Positions 17,986 to 26,712 of a DNA stretch of 64,000 bases are shown in pieces. The translations under genes were made by a program, and so were the position numbers. Source of the stretch: Saccharopolyspora gloriosae (GTDB taxonomy: Bacteria > Actinomycetota > Actinomycetes > Mycobacteriales > Pseudonocardiaceae); NCBI RefSeq assembly GCF_014203325.1, contig NZ_JACHIV010000001.1:4341501-4405500 (forward strand), in the 5' to 3' direction. Numbering within the stretch: the stretch's first letter is position 1; each line of letters starts with the position of its first letter. A model generated the notes under the pieces. It was not told the DNA's origin. It saw only the letters and a list, made by a program, of their open reading frames with translations, and made no database searches.

Positions 17986-19447
17986 CCGCCTGCTGCTGCG
18001 GCGGCTGTCGATCCGGGCCCGCACCACGATCACCGCCACCACCATCGTCGCGCTCGCCGTCGTCGCCATCGGCGCGGTGCTGGTCGGGCACCTCAACGGC
18101 AGGCTCAACGAAGAGCTCGACGCGGCGCTGCAGGAGCAGCTCAGCGCGGCGAGCGCCTCCGTCGTGGCGGGCAGCGGCATCCCGGAGGAACCGTCGGGCA
18201 CCGTGCGGGTCCGCGCCGTCCCCGCCGATGACCCGGCCGGCAGCGTGCCCGCCCGACCGGACCTCGAACCGGGGTCGGCGCCGATGACGGGCGAGCTTGC
18301 GGACACGCTCGAACCGCCTGCCCCGGCGGACCTGCCCGAACCGGTGGCCCCGGCCGAACCGGTCGACCCGGCCGAACAGCTGGGCCCGCGACCGATCCCG
18401 GCCGGTGCGGAAAGCATGGCTCCGCTGCGCACCGCCACCGCGACCGTCGTCACGCCCACGGGGAACCAGACGCTCATCGCGAGTGCCTCCACCCGGTCGG
18501 TGCAGCGCGCGACGGAGACCGCAGCCACCGGGTTGCTGTTCGGGATGCCGGTGCTGCTGGCCGTCGTCGCCACGCTCACCTGGTTCAGCACCGGACGCGC
18601 GCTGCGCCCCGTGGAGGCCATCCGGCACGAGTTCACCCGCCTGTCCGCGCAGGACCTGCGCGGGCGGATGCCGGTGCCCGCCAGCGGGGACGAGATCGCG
18701 CGGCTCGCTTTGACGCTCAACGACACCTTGGACCGGCTCGACGATTCGGTGCGGCGGCAGCGGCGGTTCGTCGCCGATGCCTCCCACGAGCTGCGCAGCC
18801 CGCTGGCCGCGCTGCGCACCCCGCTGGAGGTGGCGCAGGCGCACCCGGACCGGGCGCACTGGCCGAGCATCGCCGAAGGCACCCTGCACGACCTGGACCG
18901 GCTGGAGCGGCTCACCTCGGACCTGTTGGCGCTGGCCAGGATCGACGGCACGACCCCTGCCCCTGGCGACGAGCTCGACCTGAGCTCGCTGACCGCCGAC
19001 ACCGTCGCCCGGCGGGCTCCGGCCGAACCGCAACGCGCCGTCGAGCTCGAACCGGGGATCGTCGTGCGGGGCCACCGCACCCACCTCGCCCGGCTGATCA
19101 CGAACCTGCTGGACAACGCCGAAGCCCACGCCGAACACCGGGTCGCGCTGCGGCTGCGCGCCGAGGACGGGTGCGCCCGGCTGGACGTCGTCGACGACGG
19201 ACCCGGCATTCCCGTCGAGTCCCGCGATCAGGTCTTCGAACGGTTCGCCCGCCTGGACACCGCCCGCGCCCGCGAGCAGGGCGGTTCCGGGCTCGGCCTG
19301 GCGCTGGTCCGCGAGATCGCGGACCTGCACCACGGTTCGGTCGTCATCAACGACTCCGACCGCGGCGCGCACTTCACGGCCCGGTTCCCGCTGAGCGCAC
19401 CGTCCGGTTCCGCACAGCGACCGGACGGTGACGCCCCCAGATCCTGA
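17978..19447 (+). CDS. Sensor histidine kinase (partner of OmpR-type regulator)
   Basis: 489-residue membrane kinase. There is a transmembrane helix near 17-38 and an extracytoplasmic domain of about 140 residues with an acidic, Pro/Ala-rich middle. A second helix comes near 187-205, then HAMP, then the dimerisation helix with phospho-His 270 in DASHELRSPL. The ATPase part has NLLDNAEAHA (N box), DDGPGIP (G1) and GSGLGLALV (G2). The unusual Pro/Glu-rich loop in the sensor domain recalls the composition of the neighbouring Pro-rich secreted protein, hinting at envelope sensing. Confidence 0.92.
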   Translation: MRDRLLLRRLSIRARTTITATTIVALAVVAIGAVLVGHLNGRLNEELDAALQEQLSAASASVVAGSGIPEEPSGTVRVRAVPADDPAGSVPARPDLEPGSAPMTGELADTLEPPAPADLPEPVAPAEPVDPAEQLGPRPIPAGAESMAPLRTATATVVTPTGNQTLIASASTRSVQRATETAATGLLFGMPVLLAVVATLTWFSTGRALRPVEAIRHEFTRLSAQDLRGRMPVPASGDEIARLALTLNDTLDRLDDSVRRQRRFVADASHELRSPLAALRTPLEVAQAHPDRAHWPSIAEGTLHDLDRLERLTSDLLALARIDGTTPAPGDELDLSSLTADTVARRAPAEPQRAVELEPGIVVRGHRTHLARLITNLLDNAEAHAEHRVALRLRAEDGCARLDVVDDGPGIPVESRDQVFERFARLDTARAREQGGSGLGLALVREIADLHHGSVVINDSDRGAHFTARFPLSAPSGSAQRPDGDAPRS

Positions 19448-19507
19448 CCGGGCGGAAACCGTCGGGTTCCCGCCCGCGACCTCAGGACCAGGTCCACAGC
19501 GGACGAA

Positions 19508-20713
19508 TCAGGCCCACAGCCTCGCGGTCGCCAATTCCGCCCCCGCCACCAGGGATTCCAGCTTCGCCCAGGCGATCTGCGGGTGCACCCGCCCGCCGAG
19601 GCCGCAGTCCGTGGAGGCGACCACGTTCTCCCGGCCGACGCACTCCGCGAACCGGACGATGCGGTCGGCGACGAGCTCGGGGTGCTCCACGACGTTCGTG
19701 GCGTGGCTGACGACACCCGGCAGCAGCAGCTTGCCCTCGGGCAGCGCGACGTCCCGCCACACCTTCCACTCGTGCTCGTGGCGCACGTTGCCCGCTTCGA
19801 ACGCGTAGGCCTGCGCGTTGATGGACAGCAGCACGTCCACCAGGTCGCGCATCGGCAGGTCCGTGGTGTGCGGGCCGTGCCAACTCCCCCAGCACAGGTG
19901 GAACCGGATCCGCTCCGGCGGCAGCCCGCGCAGCGCGTGGTTGAGCGCCTCCACCCGCCGCATCGTGAAGTCCCGATAGGCCTCCACCGTCGGCTCCGGG
20001 TTGATCTGATCCCAGTTCTCCGCGATCGCCGGGTCGTCGATCTGCAGGATCAGCCCCGCGTCGATGATCGCCTCGTACTCCTCGCGCATCGCATCCGCGC
20101 AGGCGTAGAGGAATTCCTCCTCGTCGGCGTAGTGCTCGTTGCCGATGCGCGAACAGCTGCCCGGCCCGATGGAGGTCATGAACCCCTCCTCCAGCCCGGC
20201 CGCCGCCAACGCCCGCTTGAACCCGCGGATGTCCGAGGCGATCGCCTCCTGACCGGTGTAGGTCAACGGCCCGGTGCACGTCGGGAACACCTTCGCGCTG
20301 CTGCTCACCGCCGCGCCCGACGTCGGATCGGCGTAGGCGTCGGCGAACCGCGTCCGGTCCCGGCGGTTGCCGAACGTCGTCAGCTCCACCTCGCCCGTCG
20401 GCTTCGCGCGCTGCCCCGTCACGTCCGCCAGCGCGGTCCTGCCGAGCTCCAGGCCGCCGAGCCGCTGGAACGAGTACGACCACCAGGCGCCGTAATCCAC
20501 CTTCTGGCTGGTCGCCTTGCCGAACTCCCCGTCACCGACGAACCCGATGCCGAGGTCGCGCTGCCGGACCACGAGCGCGGCCAGCTCCGCGTCCAGTTCC
20601 TCCCGGTAGGCCGCGGCATCCCCACCGTCCGCCGCGTTCCACTCGATGAGCGCCTCGGGCCGCGGCAAGCTGCCCGCTTGAGTGGTCAGAATGCCTTCGC
20701 TGCTGGAACGCAT
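19508..20713 (-). CDS. MetE C-terminal-like zinc methyltransferase
   Basis: 401-residue protein matching the catalytic (C-terminal) barrel of cobalamin-independent methionine synthase, without the N-terminal duplicate barrel of full MetE (about 750 residues). Expected features are TTQAGSLPRP at the start, the zinc ligands H-x-C in RFHLCWGSWHG and a later Cys in STDCGLGGRVHP. The ATG at 20713 is chosen; the frame extended upstream overlaps another gene. Short family members transfer methyl groups from other donors (such as small methylated acceptors or corrinoid proteins) or act in cleavage reactions, so methionine synthesis is not assured. Confidence 0.82.
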   Translation of the reverse strand: MRSSSEGILTTQAGSLPRPEALIEWNAADGGDAAAYREELDAELAALVVRQRDLGIGFVGDGEFGKATSQKVDYGAWWSYSFQRLGGLELGRTALADVTGQRAKPTGEVELTTFGNRRDRTRFADAYADPTSGAAVSSSAKVFPTCTGPLTYTGQEAIASDIRGFKRALAAAGLEEGFMTSIGPGSCSRIGNEHYADEEEFLYACADAMREEYEAIIDAGLILQIDDPAIAENWDQINPEPTVEAYRDFTMRRVEALNHALRGLPPERIRFHLCWGSWHGPHTTDLPMRDLVDVLLSINAQAYAFEAGNVRHEHEWKVWRDVALPEGKLLLPGVVSHATNVVEHPELVADRIVRFAECVGRENVVASTDCGLGGRVHPQIAWAKLESLVAGAELATARLWA

Positions 20714-20798
20714 GACGCCGTCCTCCGTCGTGAGATGCACACTCGCGACGCCATGCTCGCCGTGCCGGGGCACGCTTGGCAACATCCCCGGTGCGGGG

Positions 20799-21503
20799 TC
20801 AGCGTCGACCGGACGAGTGCTCCTCGGCGTCCGCGTCGCGGATGAACAGGCAGGAACCGTCGGCGAAATCGACGCGCAGGAACGGGGAACGCGGGATGCT
20901 GCGACCCAGCGGAGCCCAGCTCGTCGACGAGATCCGCGACACCGGCACTTCGAAGTACGACACGGCGGCCTTCGCGTCCTTGCGCGCGGCGATTCCTTCC
21001 GCCGCCTTCTGCACCTGGGCGGCGGCCGAACGCGCTCTGCCCAACCAGCCCTTGCCCTCAGGCTCCGCCGCAGCCCGCTCGGCGATCTTGCCCTGCTCGA
21101 CCACCACGGCCAGCCTCGACGAACTCGCCGCGAGGAACGCCACCCCCGGCATCGTGGCCAGGTGGTCGGCGAACCGGACCGAGTCCTGCCCGGCGTTCGC
21201 TGCGAACGCCCACCACAGCACGGAAGGATCGTCGGCCCACTCGTCGTCCAGGAAAGCACCCGACGAGACCACTTCGCTCGGCAGCGGCCAAGCAGGAGCG
21301 TCCACAGTGGAAGGTTCAACCTCGGACAGCGGCTCGTGCGGCAACAGGTTCCGCCCGGCCACCGCGGAACCGGCATAGCCCTGCTGCGGCAGCAGGATCC
21401 AGCTCAGCGACTCGCCCTCGGAAAGCCACTCCTCGGACAGCTTCGCTTCCCACTTCTCCCGGAGGAGCTGCCGATCCAACGCCGACAAGTCAGCCACGCG
21501 CAC
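20799..21503 (-). CDS. Family B companion protein, copy 2 (unknown function)
   Basis: 234 residues, not recognised. It is a clear paralogue of the protein at 22593-23303. Shared blocks are LLPQQGY, a WADDPS/WW motif, RFADHLA, RLAVVVEQG, GWLGRARSAAAQVQKAAEG, VSYFEVP and a C-terminal LRVDFADGS strand pair that looks like a pleckstrin-homology-type beta sheet. There is no signal peptide or membrane helix, so it is probably cytoplasmic. It is last in a minus-strand cluster and overlaps the upstream family A gene by 14 nt. The A-B pairing is kept in both duplicates, which suggests the two proteins work together. Confidence 0.7.
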   Translation of the reverse strand: MRVADLSALDRQLLREKWEAKLSEEWLSEGESLSWILLPQQGYAGSAVAGRNLLPHEPLSEVEPSTVDAPAWPLPSEVVSSGAFLDDEWADDPSVLWWAFAANAGQDSVRFADHLATMPGVAFLAASSSRLAVVVEQGKIAERAAAEPEGKGWLGRARSAAAQVQKAAEGIAARKDAKAAVSYFEVPVSRISSTSWAPLGRSIPRSPFLRVDFADGSCLFIRDADAEEHSSGRR

Positions 21504-22224
21504 CCCACAAATAGCTCTGCAACGCCTCGACCATCACGCTCGCATCGGCGGGCCGCTGACCGTCCAGCGCGAAACCGGAACCGTCCCGCAACACCACCGC
21601 GCATTGCGACCGCCGGTGCTCCGGCCCTGCGACCTGGCAGTCCGCGATGTCCTCACGTCCGAGCGCGAACCAGAGCGAGACCGGATCAGACCTCAAGGCG
21701 GAACCAGGCTCGTTCTTCCCGAAATCTTCAGGAGAAGCACCGACCAGAGCTTTTCCGACACCGCCCCAGCCGTGCCCCAGCTGTCGCCATCCGCCAGGTC
21801 CGGTGTCCACCGGCTCTCCCCGTTGCGCCACCAGCACTCCGAAGCGGTTCGGCGTGAGCACCCACAAGACGTCCCCGGCGGAACACCCTTCAGGCACGTC
21901 TGACCTGATCAGGCTGCGGGCACCGCATTCAGGTCCGGGGCCGAAAACGGTGAGTCCCTTCGTGGGTGGCGCAGTGGTGCGCCCGCTGTCCTCGCCACCG
22001 CCGAAGATCCCGGTCAACGCGCCTGCGGCGACCGCGATGCCCGCGTTACCGATCGCACTGCCGAACCGCTTGCCCATCCCCGGTTTCGGGATTCCGTACT
22101 CATCGCAGCCGTCGACCCGGAAAGCGGTGCCGCGTGTCCACAACGCCCACACGACCGGCTCCCCCGGTTCGCACCACCACCGGCGAGCCGACAGCGACGC
22201 ACCCGGCGCCCTGGACACCGACAT
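21490..22224 (-). CDS. Family A companion protein, copy 2 (unknown function)
   Basis: 244 residues, not recognised. It is a paralogue of the protein at 23290-24036: shared FGGGE segment, VLWVLTPNRFGVL, GGWRQLGHG, FGKNEP, WFALGREDI and a final VVLRDGSGFAL beta-hairpin plus helix, again PH-like in pattern. GGAGGAG lies 6 nt before the ATG. A short Gly/Ala-rich hydrophobic stretch around residues 55-75 could pack on a membrane. The stop codon of a degraded family E gene lies 15 nt upstream of the start codon, exactly as in copy 1, showing that the unit was duplicated as a block. Confidence 0.7.
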   Translation of the reverse strand: MSVSRAPGASLSARRWWCEPGEPVVWALWTRGTAFRVDGCDEYGIPKPGMGKRFGSAIGNAGIAVAAGALTGIFGGGEDSGRTTAPPTKGLTVFGPGPECGARSLIRSDVPEGCSAGDVLWVLTPNRFGVLVAQRGEPVDTGPGGWRQLGHGWGGVGKALVGASPEDFGKNEPGSALRSDPVSLWFALGREDIADCQVAGPEHRRSQCAVVLRDGSGFALDGQRPADASVMVEALQSYLWGARG

Positions 22225-22238
22225 CCGCTACTCCTCCG

Positions 22239-22330
22239 TCAGACGTTGAAACCGCGATTCGTCGCGGCCTGGCGATCCTCCGCACTCGACGGATCCTGCG
22301 CCTTGTCGTAGCCGTACTTCACGCCGGCGC
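22239..22330 (-). pseudogene. Remnant C-terminus of a second type-VII-like protein (family E)
   Basis: Translated on the minus strand, this piece reads VKYGYDKAQDPSSAEDRQ followed by AATNRGFNV and a TGA at 22241-22239, nearly identical to the end of the 562-residue protein at 24051-25739. Nothing of the upstream 500 residues remains; the sequence switches abruptly into the family A remnant near 22330. It is the fossil of an extra E gene that once stood before family A copy 2. Confidence 0.85.
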
Positions 22331-22590
22331 TCCGAGTTGTGCAGCTGTACCGCCCGGCATTCGGGAGAGTTTCCCAGCACGGTGAGGTCACGAGCCTTGC
22401 TCGGTCCACTGTGCAGCATCCGACCGTCGTCTCCCCCGCCGAACGCGGCGGTGGCCAGCGTCGTCGCGGCGGTCAGACCCGCATTTCCCGCAGCTCGCCC
22501 CACCGACTTGGTGCGACACAGGACATGGGATTCCCATTCCTCAGACGCTGAAGCCGACCCGGACCATCGCCGTGCGCTCAGCGGCTCCCA
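22331..22590 (-). pseudogene. Degraded third copy of family A
   Basis: The minus strand retains SARRW near the start, then GNAGLTAATTLATAAFGGG and LTVLGNSPEC, which align with LSARRWW, the FGGGE segment and LTVFGPGPEC of family A copy 2. The Trp-rich N-terminal segment in between is lost. The C-terminal half (WVLTP, GGWRQL, WF blocks) is missing, replaced by the family E remnant. There is no intact start and no protein-length frame, so it is broken. It indicates at least three ancestral A copies. Confidence 0.8.
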
Positions 22591-22592
22591 GG

Positions 22593-23303
22593 TCAACGAC
22601 CGTTGAACTTGCCGGCGAAGTTCCCCGCCTCGATCGTTCTGATCAGCAGCGATGAACCGTCCGCGAATCGCACCCGGAGGAAGTTCGAGGTCGGGACGCT
22701 CCGGCCCGGGCGACACAGGTCCATGGCCGCGATCCGCGTCAGCGGAACCTCGAAGTACGAGACAGGTGCCTTGGCGTCGGTCCCCGACGTCAAGCCCTCC
22801 GCGGCCTTCTGCACCTGCGCCGCCGCGGAGCGAGCACGGCCGAACCACCCCTTGGCCTCATCTCCGGTGTGCTCCCGCGCTGCGAGCATTCCTTGCTCGA
22901 CAACGACGGCAAGACGCGTCGAACCGAGAACCACGAGTGCGTGTCCCCTGGCCGGAGCCAGATGATCGGCGAACCGTGCGGCGTCGTGCTCCGCGGTGTC
23001 GGCCGTGGCCCACCACATGATCGATGGATCGTCGGCCCATTCGTCGTTCAAGTACCGGCCGGAAGTCACCTGAGCGCTCGGCAACGGCCATTTCGGAAAC
23101 TGACCGGCCCACGGGCGCACCGCGGATGAAGGCTCGTGGGGCACCGAATGCTTACCTGCCACAACCGATCCGACGTACCCCCGCTCCGGCAACAACACCC
23201 AGACCAGCGACTCTCCAGAGCCGACCCACTTCTCCTCGAGCCTGGTCTCCCATTCCGCCCGAAGCTTGTCCTCTTCCGCAGTGCTCAGGTCAGGCACGAC
23301 CAC
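22593..23303 (-). CDS. Family B companion protein, copy 1 (unknown function)
   Basis: 236 residues, a paralogue of the protein at 20799-21503 along its full length: LLPERGYVGS, NDEWADDPS, MWWATA, RFADHLAP, LAVVVEQGML, WFGRARSAAAQVQKAAEG, VSYFEVPLTRI, RVRFADGSSLLIR. The C-terminus resembles a bacterial PH-type domain. GTG codons at 23303 and 23297 are both possible starts, and either overlaps the end of family A copy 1. Function unknown; the genetic linkage to a secreted-type E protein suggests a chaperone, immunity or regulatory role. Confidence 0.7.
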   Translation of the reverse strand: MVVPDLSTAEEDKLRAEWETRLEEKWVGSGESLVWVLLPERGYVGSVVAGKHSVPHEPSSAVRPWAGQFPKWPLPSAQVTSGRYLNDEWADDPSIMWWATADTAEHDAARFADHLAPARGHALVVLGSTRLAVVVEQGMLAAREHTGDEAKGWFGRARSAAAQVQKAAEGLTSGTDAKAPVSYFEVPLTRIAAMDLCRPGRSVPTSNFLRVRFADGSSLLIRTIEAGNFAGKFNGR

Positions 23304-24036
23304 TCCAATGCTGGCCTCGGTTGAACGCCTGAACCGCGCTCATCATGGCTTCGACGTCCCAGGGGAACGGAGATCGCACGGCGAAACCCGAGCCGTCGCG
23401 CAGCACGACCCCGCAATGCGTCGGGAAATTCTCCCTACCGATCGAACGGCAGCCCACCACATCGTCCGGGCCGAGCTCGAACCACGGAGCAACGGAGGGC
23501 GATCTCATCGGAGCGTCCGGTTCGTTCGCCCCGAATTCGGCTCGGGAACTGACCAGCGACCTACCTGCCTCGCTCAACCCGCGAGCCAACTGCCGCCATC
23601 CCCCGGACTCCGGCTCGGCCGGTTCGGTCACTTCCTCGGCCAGCGGCAACAGCACACCGAGACGACGCGGGGTCAACACCCACAGCATCGAACCCGCCGA
23701 AGCGGGCGGAGTCCGCTGGATCAGCCGAACGGCGTCGCTGTCCACACCGGTAGCGAACACCTGCAGGCCCGGTTCGGTAGGTCCGCTCCGCGACTCGTAG
23801 TTCTCACCACCGCCGAACGCCGCGGTCAGCGCACCGACGGCCACGCCCATACCGGCCTTGCCGACGGCGCCAGCGAGCCGCTTACCCGCTCCTGGATTCG
23901 GTTTGCCTTCCGCGTCCAAGCCGTCGACCTGGAACGTCACGCCTTCGACCCACGACGCCCACCACACCGGTTCATCGGGCGCGCACCACTCGGAACGCGC
24001 CACCAGGGAGGCCCCTAGCCGCTCGGCCACCGACAT
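23290..24036 (-). CDS. Family A companion protein, copy 1 (unknown function)
   Basis: 248 residues from ATG at 24036, which has GGAAGG 8 nt upstream and matches the start of copy 2. A GTG at 24054, overlapping the E stop as GTGA, is the alternative. Shared family A blocks are WCAPDEPVWWASW, TAAFGGGE, LWVLTPRRLGVLLP, GGWRQLARG, FGANEPDAP, WFELGPDDVVGC and VVLRDGSGFAV. There is no signal peptide. It lies directly behind the type-VII-like gene and ahead of family B, so E-A-B form one operon. Confidence 0.72.
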   Translation of the reverse strand: MSVAERLGASLVARSEWCAPDEPVWWASWVEGVTFQVDGLDAEGKPNPGAGKRLAGAVGKAGMGVAVGALTAAFGGGENYESRSGPTEPGLQVFATGVDSDAVRLIQRTPPASAGSMLWVLTPRRLGVLLPLAEEVTEPAEPESGGWRQLARGLSEAGRSLVSSRAEFGANEPDAPMRSPSVAPWFELGPDDVVGCRSIGRENFPTHCGVVLRDGSGFAVRSPFPWDVEAMMSAVQAFNRGQHWSGRA

Positions 24037-24050
24037 CCGAAATCCTTCCG

Positions 24051-25739
24051 TCACACGTTGAACCCGCGCTCCGTCGCAGCCTGCCGGTCTTCCGAACTCG
24101 ACGGATCTTGAGCTTGGTCGTACCCGTACTTCACACCCTGCTCCACGCCTTCGTGCACCACGGCCTCGGTGCCCTGGTGGATAACGGCGTCCTGCCAGCG
24201 GTGTTCACCGCTCAGCCCCACGGCGCCGAGCCCTGCCTGCGCCAGGTTTCCGGCCAACGCCTGCTCACCGGTGATCGAATCGGTGACCGGTCGCAGGTCA
24301 CCTCGCCAGTTGGTTCTGACGTCGCCGTGGCGATCGGTCTGCGCGATCACGGTCCCGTCCGAATCCGTCCGGTTCTCGCGCATGAACCGGTTCCCGGTCG
24401 TCGTGTCCATGGACGGACTGTCCTGCGCGCGCTGGAGGTCTCGCTGTGCCCGCACGAGCTGGTCCTGCGCACCATCCCTGCCCTCGCTCACAGCCCGCTC
24501 CGCGCGCCGAACCGCGTCCGCCGCACGGTCCGTGCTCGTGTCCCCGCGTGTTGCGATCTTGGCGATCGGGTTGGCGTCGATCTGGCGGGCGACCCACTTC
24601 TGGGCCATGTTCCCCTCGCGCAACCCGTTCATCTTCTCGACGACCTTGCGCAGGGGGCCGCTGCGGAGTTGTTTGAGGAGCTCTTCCAGCTTCGTGACCA
24701 GCGGCTTGAGCTTGTGGAGGAGTTCGGCGACCTTCGTGCCGAGGCGGGTGCCGGTGATGGCGACCTGCGAAGCGGTCAGGCCGGAGGCGGCGCCGACCGA
24801 GGCTCCGGCGGTGATCCAGGAGGCGGCCAGGGCTGCGATCCACTCGATGATGAGGCCGATCACGAGTTCCTGGATGATGTCGATCGCCATCTCCACGAAC
24901 ATGTCGAAGAGGTCGGCCGCCATGTTCAGGATCTGGGTGAGGCCGCGGACCTCCGAGGCGAACGCGCTCGCGCCGCCGGAGAACTCGTCGAGCTGCTTGC
25001 GGAAGGCGTCGCCCGCCTGGCCCTCCCAGTGCGGCTTGGTGGCTTCGGCGCGCTGCTTCTCCTGCTCGCCGAGCTTGTCCAGCCACTCGGCGACCTGCTC
25101 CCAGCCCTTGCCGGTGCTGCGCATCTGCTCCGGGTCGCCGATGGCGGGTTCGAGGACGAACTCCACCAGCGGGCTGATCACCAGCGACACCAGGAATCCG
25201 AGCCCGTTGTCCATGAAGGACTGCCCAGGGCTGGTGACCATCTGCAGCTGTTCCATGCGGGCGTTGACGGTGGCGATCGCGACGTCCGGCGGGTTGTCCG
25301 CTCGCGCCAGGTCACCGCTGGTCGAGGCGGCGGACGAGCCGTATTCGGTCGTCTGCTCCATGTAGCTCTTGCCCGGACCGCCCGCGCCGTTGACCGCGCC
25401 GAGCGAGGCGGGTCCGCCACCGGACACGCGCATCCCGCTGAGGTCGATCTTGCCGAGGTCGTCGGCCTGCGTCTGGTCCATCTCCTGGTAGTCCTTGGCG
25501 CAGTCCTGGACCGCCGAGGAGATGTGGCTCATGAAGCCGCCGGCCTGCTTGGCCAGGTCGCGGCACTCCTCCAGGGAGTCGAAGTAGGCGAACGCCAGCA
25601 GCTCACCGATCGGGCCGAAGCAGTCGTCGCTGACCCGCGCCTGCTCCAGCACCGAGGACAGCTGGTCCAGGTGCTGCGACACCCCCTCGGAGCCCTGGCT
25701 GTGCGCGGTCAAGGCCTCCGGTGCGACATTCAGTGCCAC
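24051..25739 (-). CDS. Type-VII-secretion-like protein with EspC-like N-terminus and central WXG motif (family E)
   Basis: 562 residues. Residues 1-95 form two helices of the EspC/ESX-associated type, ending with Y84-Q-E-M-D88, a YxxxD secretion-type signal. A Gly/Ser-rich linker follows. Residues about 210-290 form a second helical hairpin with W238-E-G240, the WXG turn, then QAGDAFRKQL. Residues 283-318 are strongly hydrophobic (LVIGLIIEWIAALAASW), next comes a charged coiled-coil-like stretch (LLKQLRSGPLRK), and the tail is hydrophilic. No catalytic toxin motif is recognisable. No EccC/EccD/MycP secretion genes lie in the window. It heads the E-A-B operon. Confidence 0.72.
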   Translation of the reverse strand: MALNVAPEALTAHSQGSEGVSQHLDQLSSVLEQARVSDDCFGPIGELLAFAYFDSLEECRDLAKQAGGFMSHISSAVQDCAKDYQEMDQTQADDLGKIDLSGMRVSGGGPASLGAVNGAGGPGKSYMEQTTEYGSSAASTSGDLARADNPPDVAIATVNARMEQLQMVTSPGQSFMDNGLGFLVSLVISPLVEFVLEPAIGDPEQMRSTGKGWEQVAEWLDKLGEQEKQRAEATKPHWEGQAGDAFRKQLDEFSGGASAFASEVRGLTQILNMAADLFDMFVEMAIDIIQELVIGLIIEWIAALAASWITAGASVGAASGLTASQVAITGTRLGTKVAELLHKLKPLVTKLEELLKQLRSGPLRKVVEKMNGLREGNMAQKWVARQIDANPIAKIATRGDTSTDRAADAVRRAERAVSEGRDGAQDQLVRAQRDLQRAQDSPSMDTTTGNRFMRENRTDSDGTVIAQTDRHGDVRTNWRGDLRPVTDSITGEQALAGNLAQAGLGAVGLSGEHRWQDAVIHQGTEAVVHEGVEQGVKYGYDQAQDPSSSEDRQAATERGFNV

Positions 25740-25896
25740 GCTCGTCCCCCCAGGATCGAACCGATTGCGTCACCGCCGATCAGTGCCGCGATAGTACTGC
25801 GACGGTCTCAAGCGCTGGTTCGTTCCCGTGAATTTCGCGGCCGGAGACAGCAGCGGAGGCGACCCGACGCGCGGGCCGCCTCCGGTGCGCGCTCGT

Positions 25897-26712
25897 TCAG
25901 TTCCAGATCTCGGCGGCCCACTCGGGGTGGTCGACGAAGGGGTTGCGGTTGTGCTGGAACTGGTCGTAGATGACCTGGTTGCGGTTCTGCTCGAACTCGT
26001 CCGGCGGGTCCTGGGCGTTCCACTCCAGCAGCACCGACTGGCGGCCCATCAGCGGGGCGCTGCCGTTGTCGACGTTGTCGTTGAGCTCCAGGTCGGGGGC
26101 GCCGTCCTCGCCCTCGTAGCGCACCGCCATGTACATGATCATGCGGGCGACGTCGCCCTTGACCTCGTCGCGGGGCTCGAACGAGTCCTCGTCGGTGAAG
26201 TTGCCCTCGGCCTCATCGACGGGGCTGCCGCCCATGTCGAAGTCCTTGTTGCCGCGCTCCGAGTTCACCGACACGTCGGTGGGGCGCAGGTGGTGGACGT
26301 CGGTGCCGGGCCCGACCGCGGTGCCGAAGTCGCCGTGCGACTTGGCCCAGGTGTGCTCGCGGTTCCACTGGTCGGCGCCGCCGCCGTTGGTGTCCTTGCC
26401 CTGCGAACGGCCGCTGTAGAGCAGGATGACGTTGTCCGGGTTCGCCGGGTCCTGGTCGGTGACCTTCAGCGCCTCCCACACGTCGTCGTAGGTGAGCTGG
26501 TCGTTGGTGCTGATGATGTCGTTGAGGGCGACCTTCAGCTCCTCACCGGTCTTGCCGAGCGCCGGCTCGTAGTACGTGTCGTCGTAGGCCGTCACGCGAT
26601 CGGCCACACCCAGGTCGGCGGGAGCGGCGGAAGCGGGCATCGGCACCGCCAGAGCCAGCGGCAAGGCGCCCACCACGGCCAGTCGTTTCCAACGGGTCTT
26701 CAGCACGGGCAT
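25897..26712 (-). CDS. Secreted endonuclease I-family (NucM/EndA-like) nuclease
   Basis: 271 residues from ATG at 26712, preceded by GGGAG at 6 nt; a further in-frame ATG at 26739 is less likely. The signal peptide is MPVLKTRWKRLAVVGALPL with cleavage near ASA-AP. The nuclease core WNREHTWAKSHGDFG, then DVHHLRPTD and SVNSERGNKDFD, is the beta-beta-alpha-metal (HNH-like) motif of endonuclease I, with His in REHTW as general base. LLYSGRS lies before it. An extracellular non-specific nuclease acting on DNA or RNA for scavenging is the likely role. Confidence 0.88.
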   Translation of the reverse strand: MPVLKTRWKRLAVVGALPLALAVPMPASAAPADLGVADRVTAYDDTYYEPALGKTGEELKVALNDIISTNDQLTYDDVWEALKVTDQDPANPDNVILLYSGRSQGKDTNGGGADQWNREHTWAKSHGDFGTAVGPGTDVHHLRPTDVSVNSERGNKDFDMGGSPVDEAEGNFTDEDSFEPRDEVKGDVARMIMYMAVRYEGEDGAPDLELNDNVDNGSAPLMGRQSVLLEWNAQDPPDEFEQNRNQVIYDQFQHNRNPFVDHPEWAAEIWN

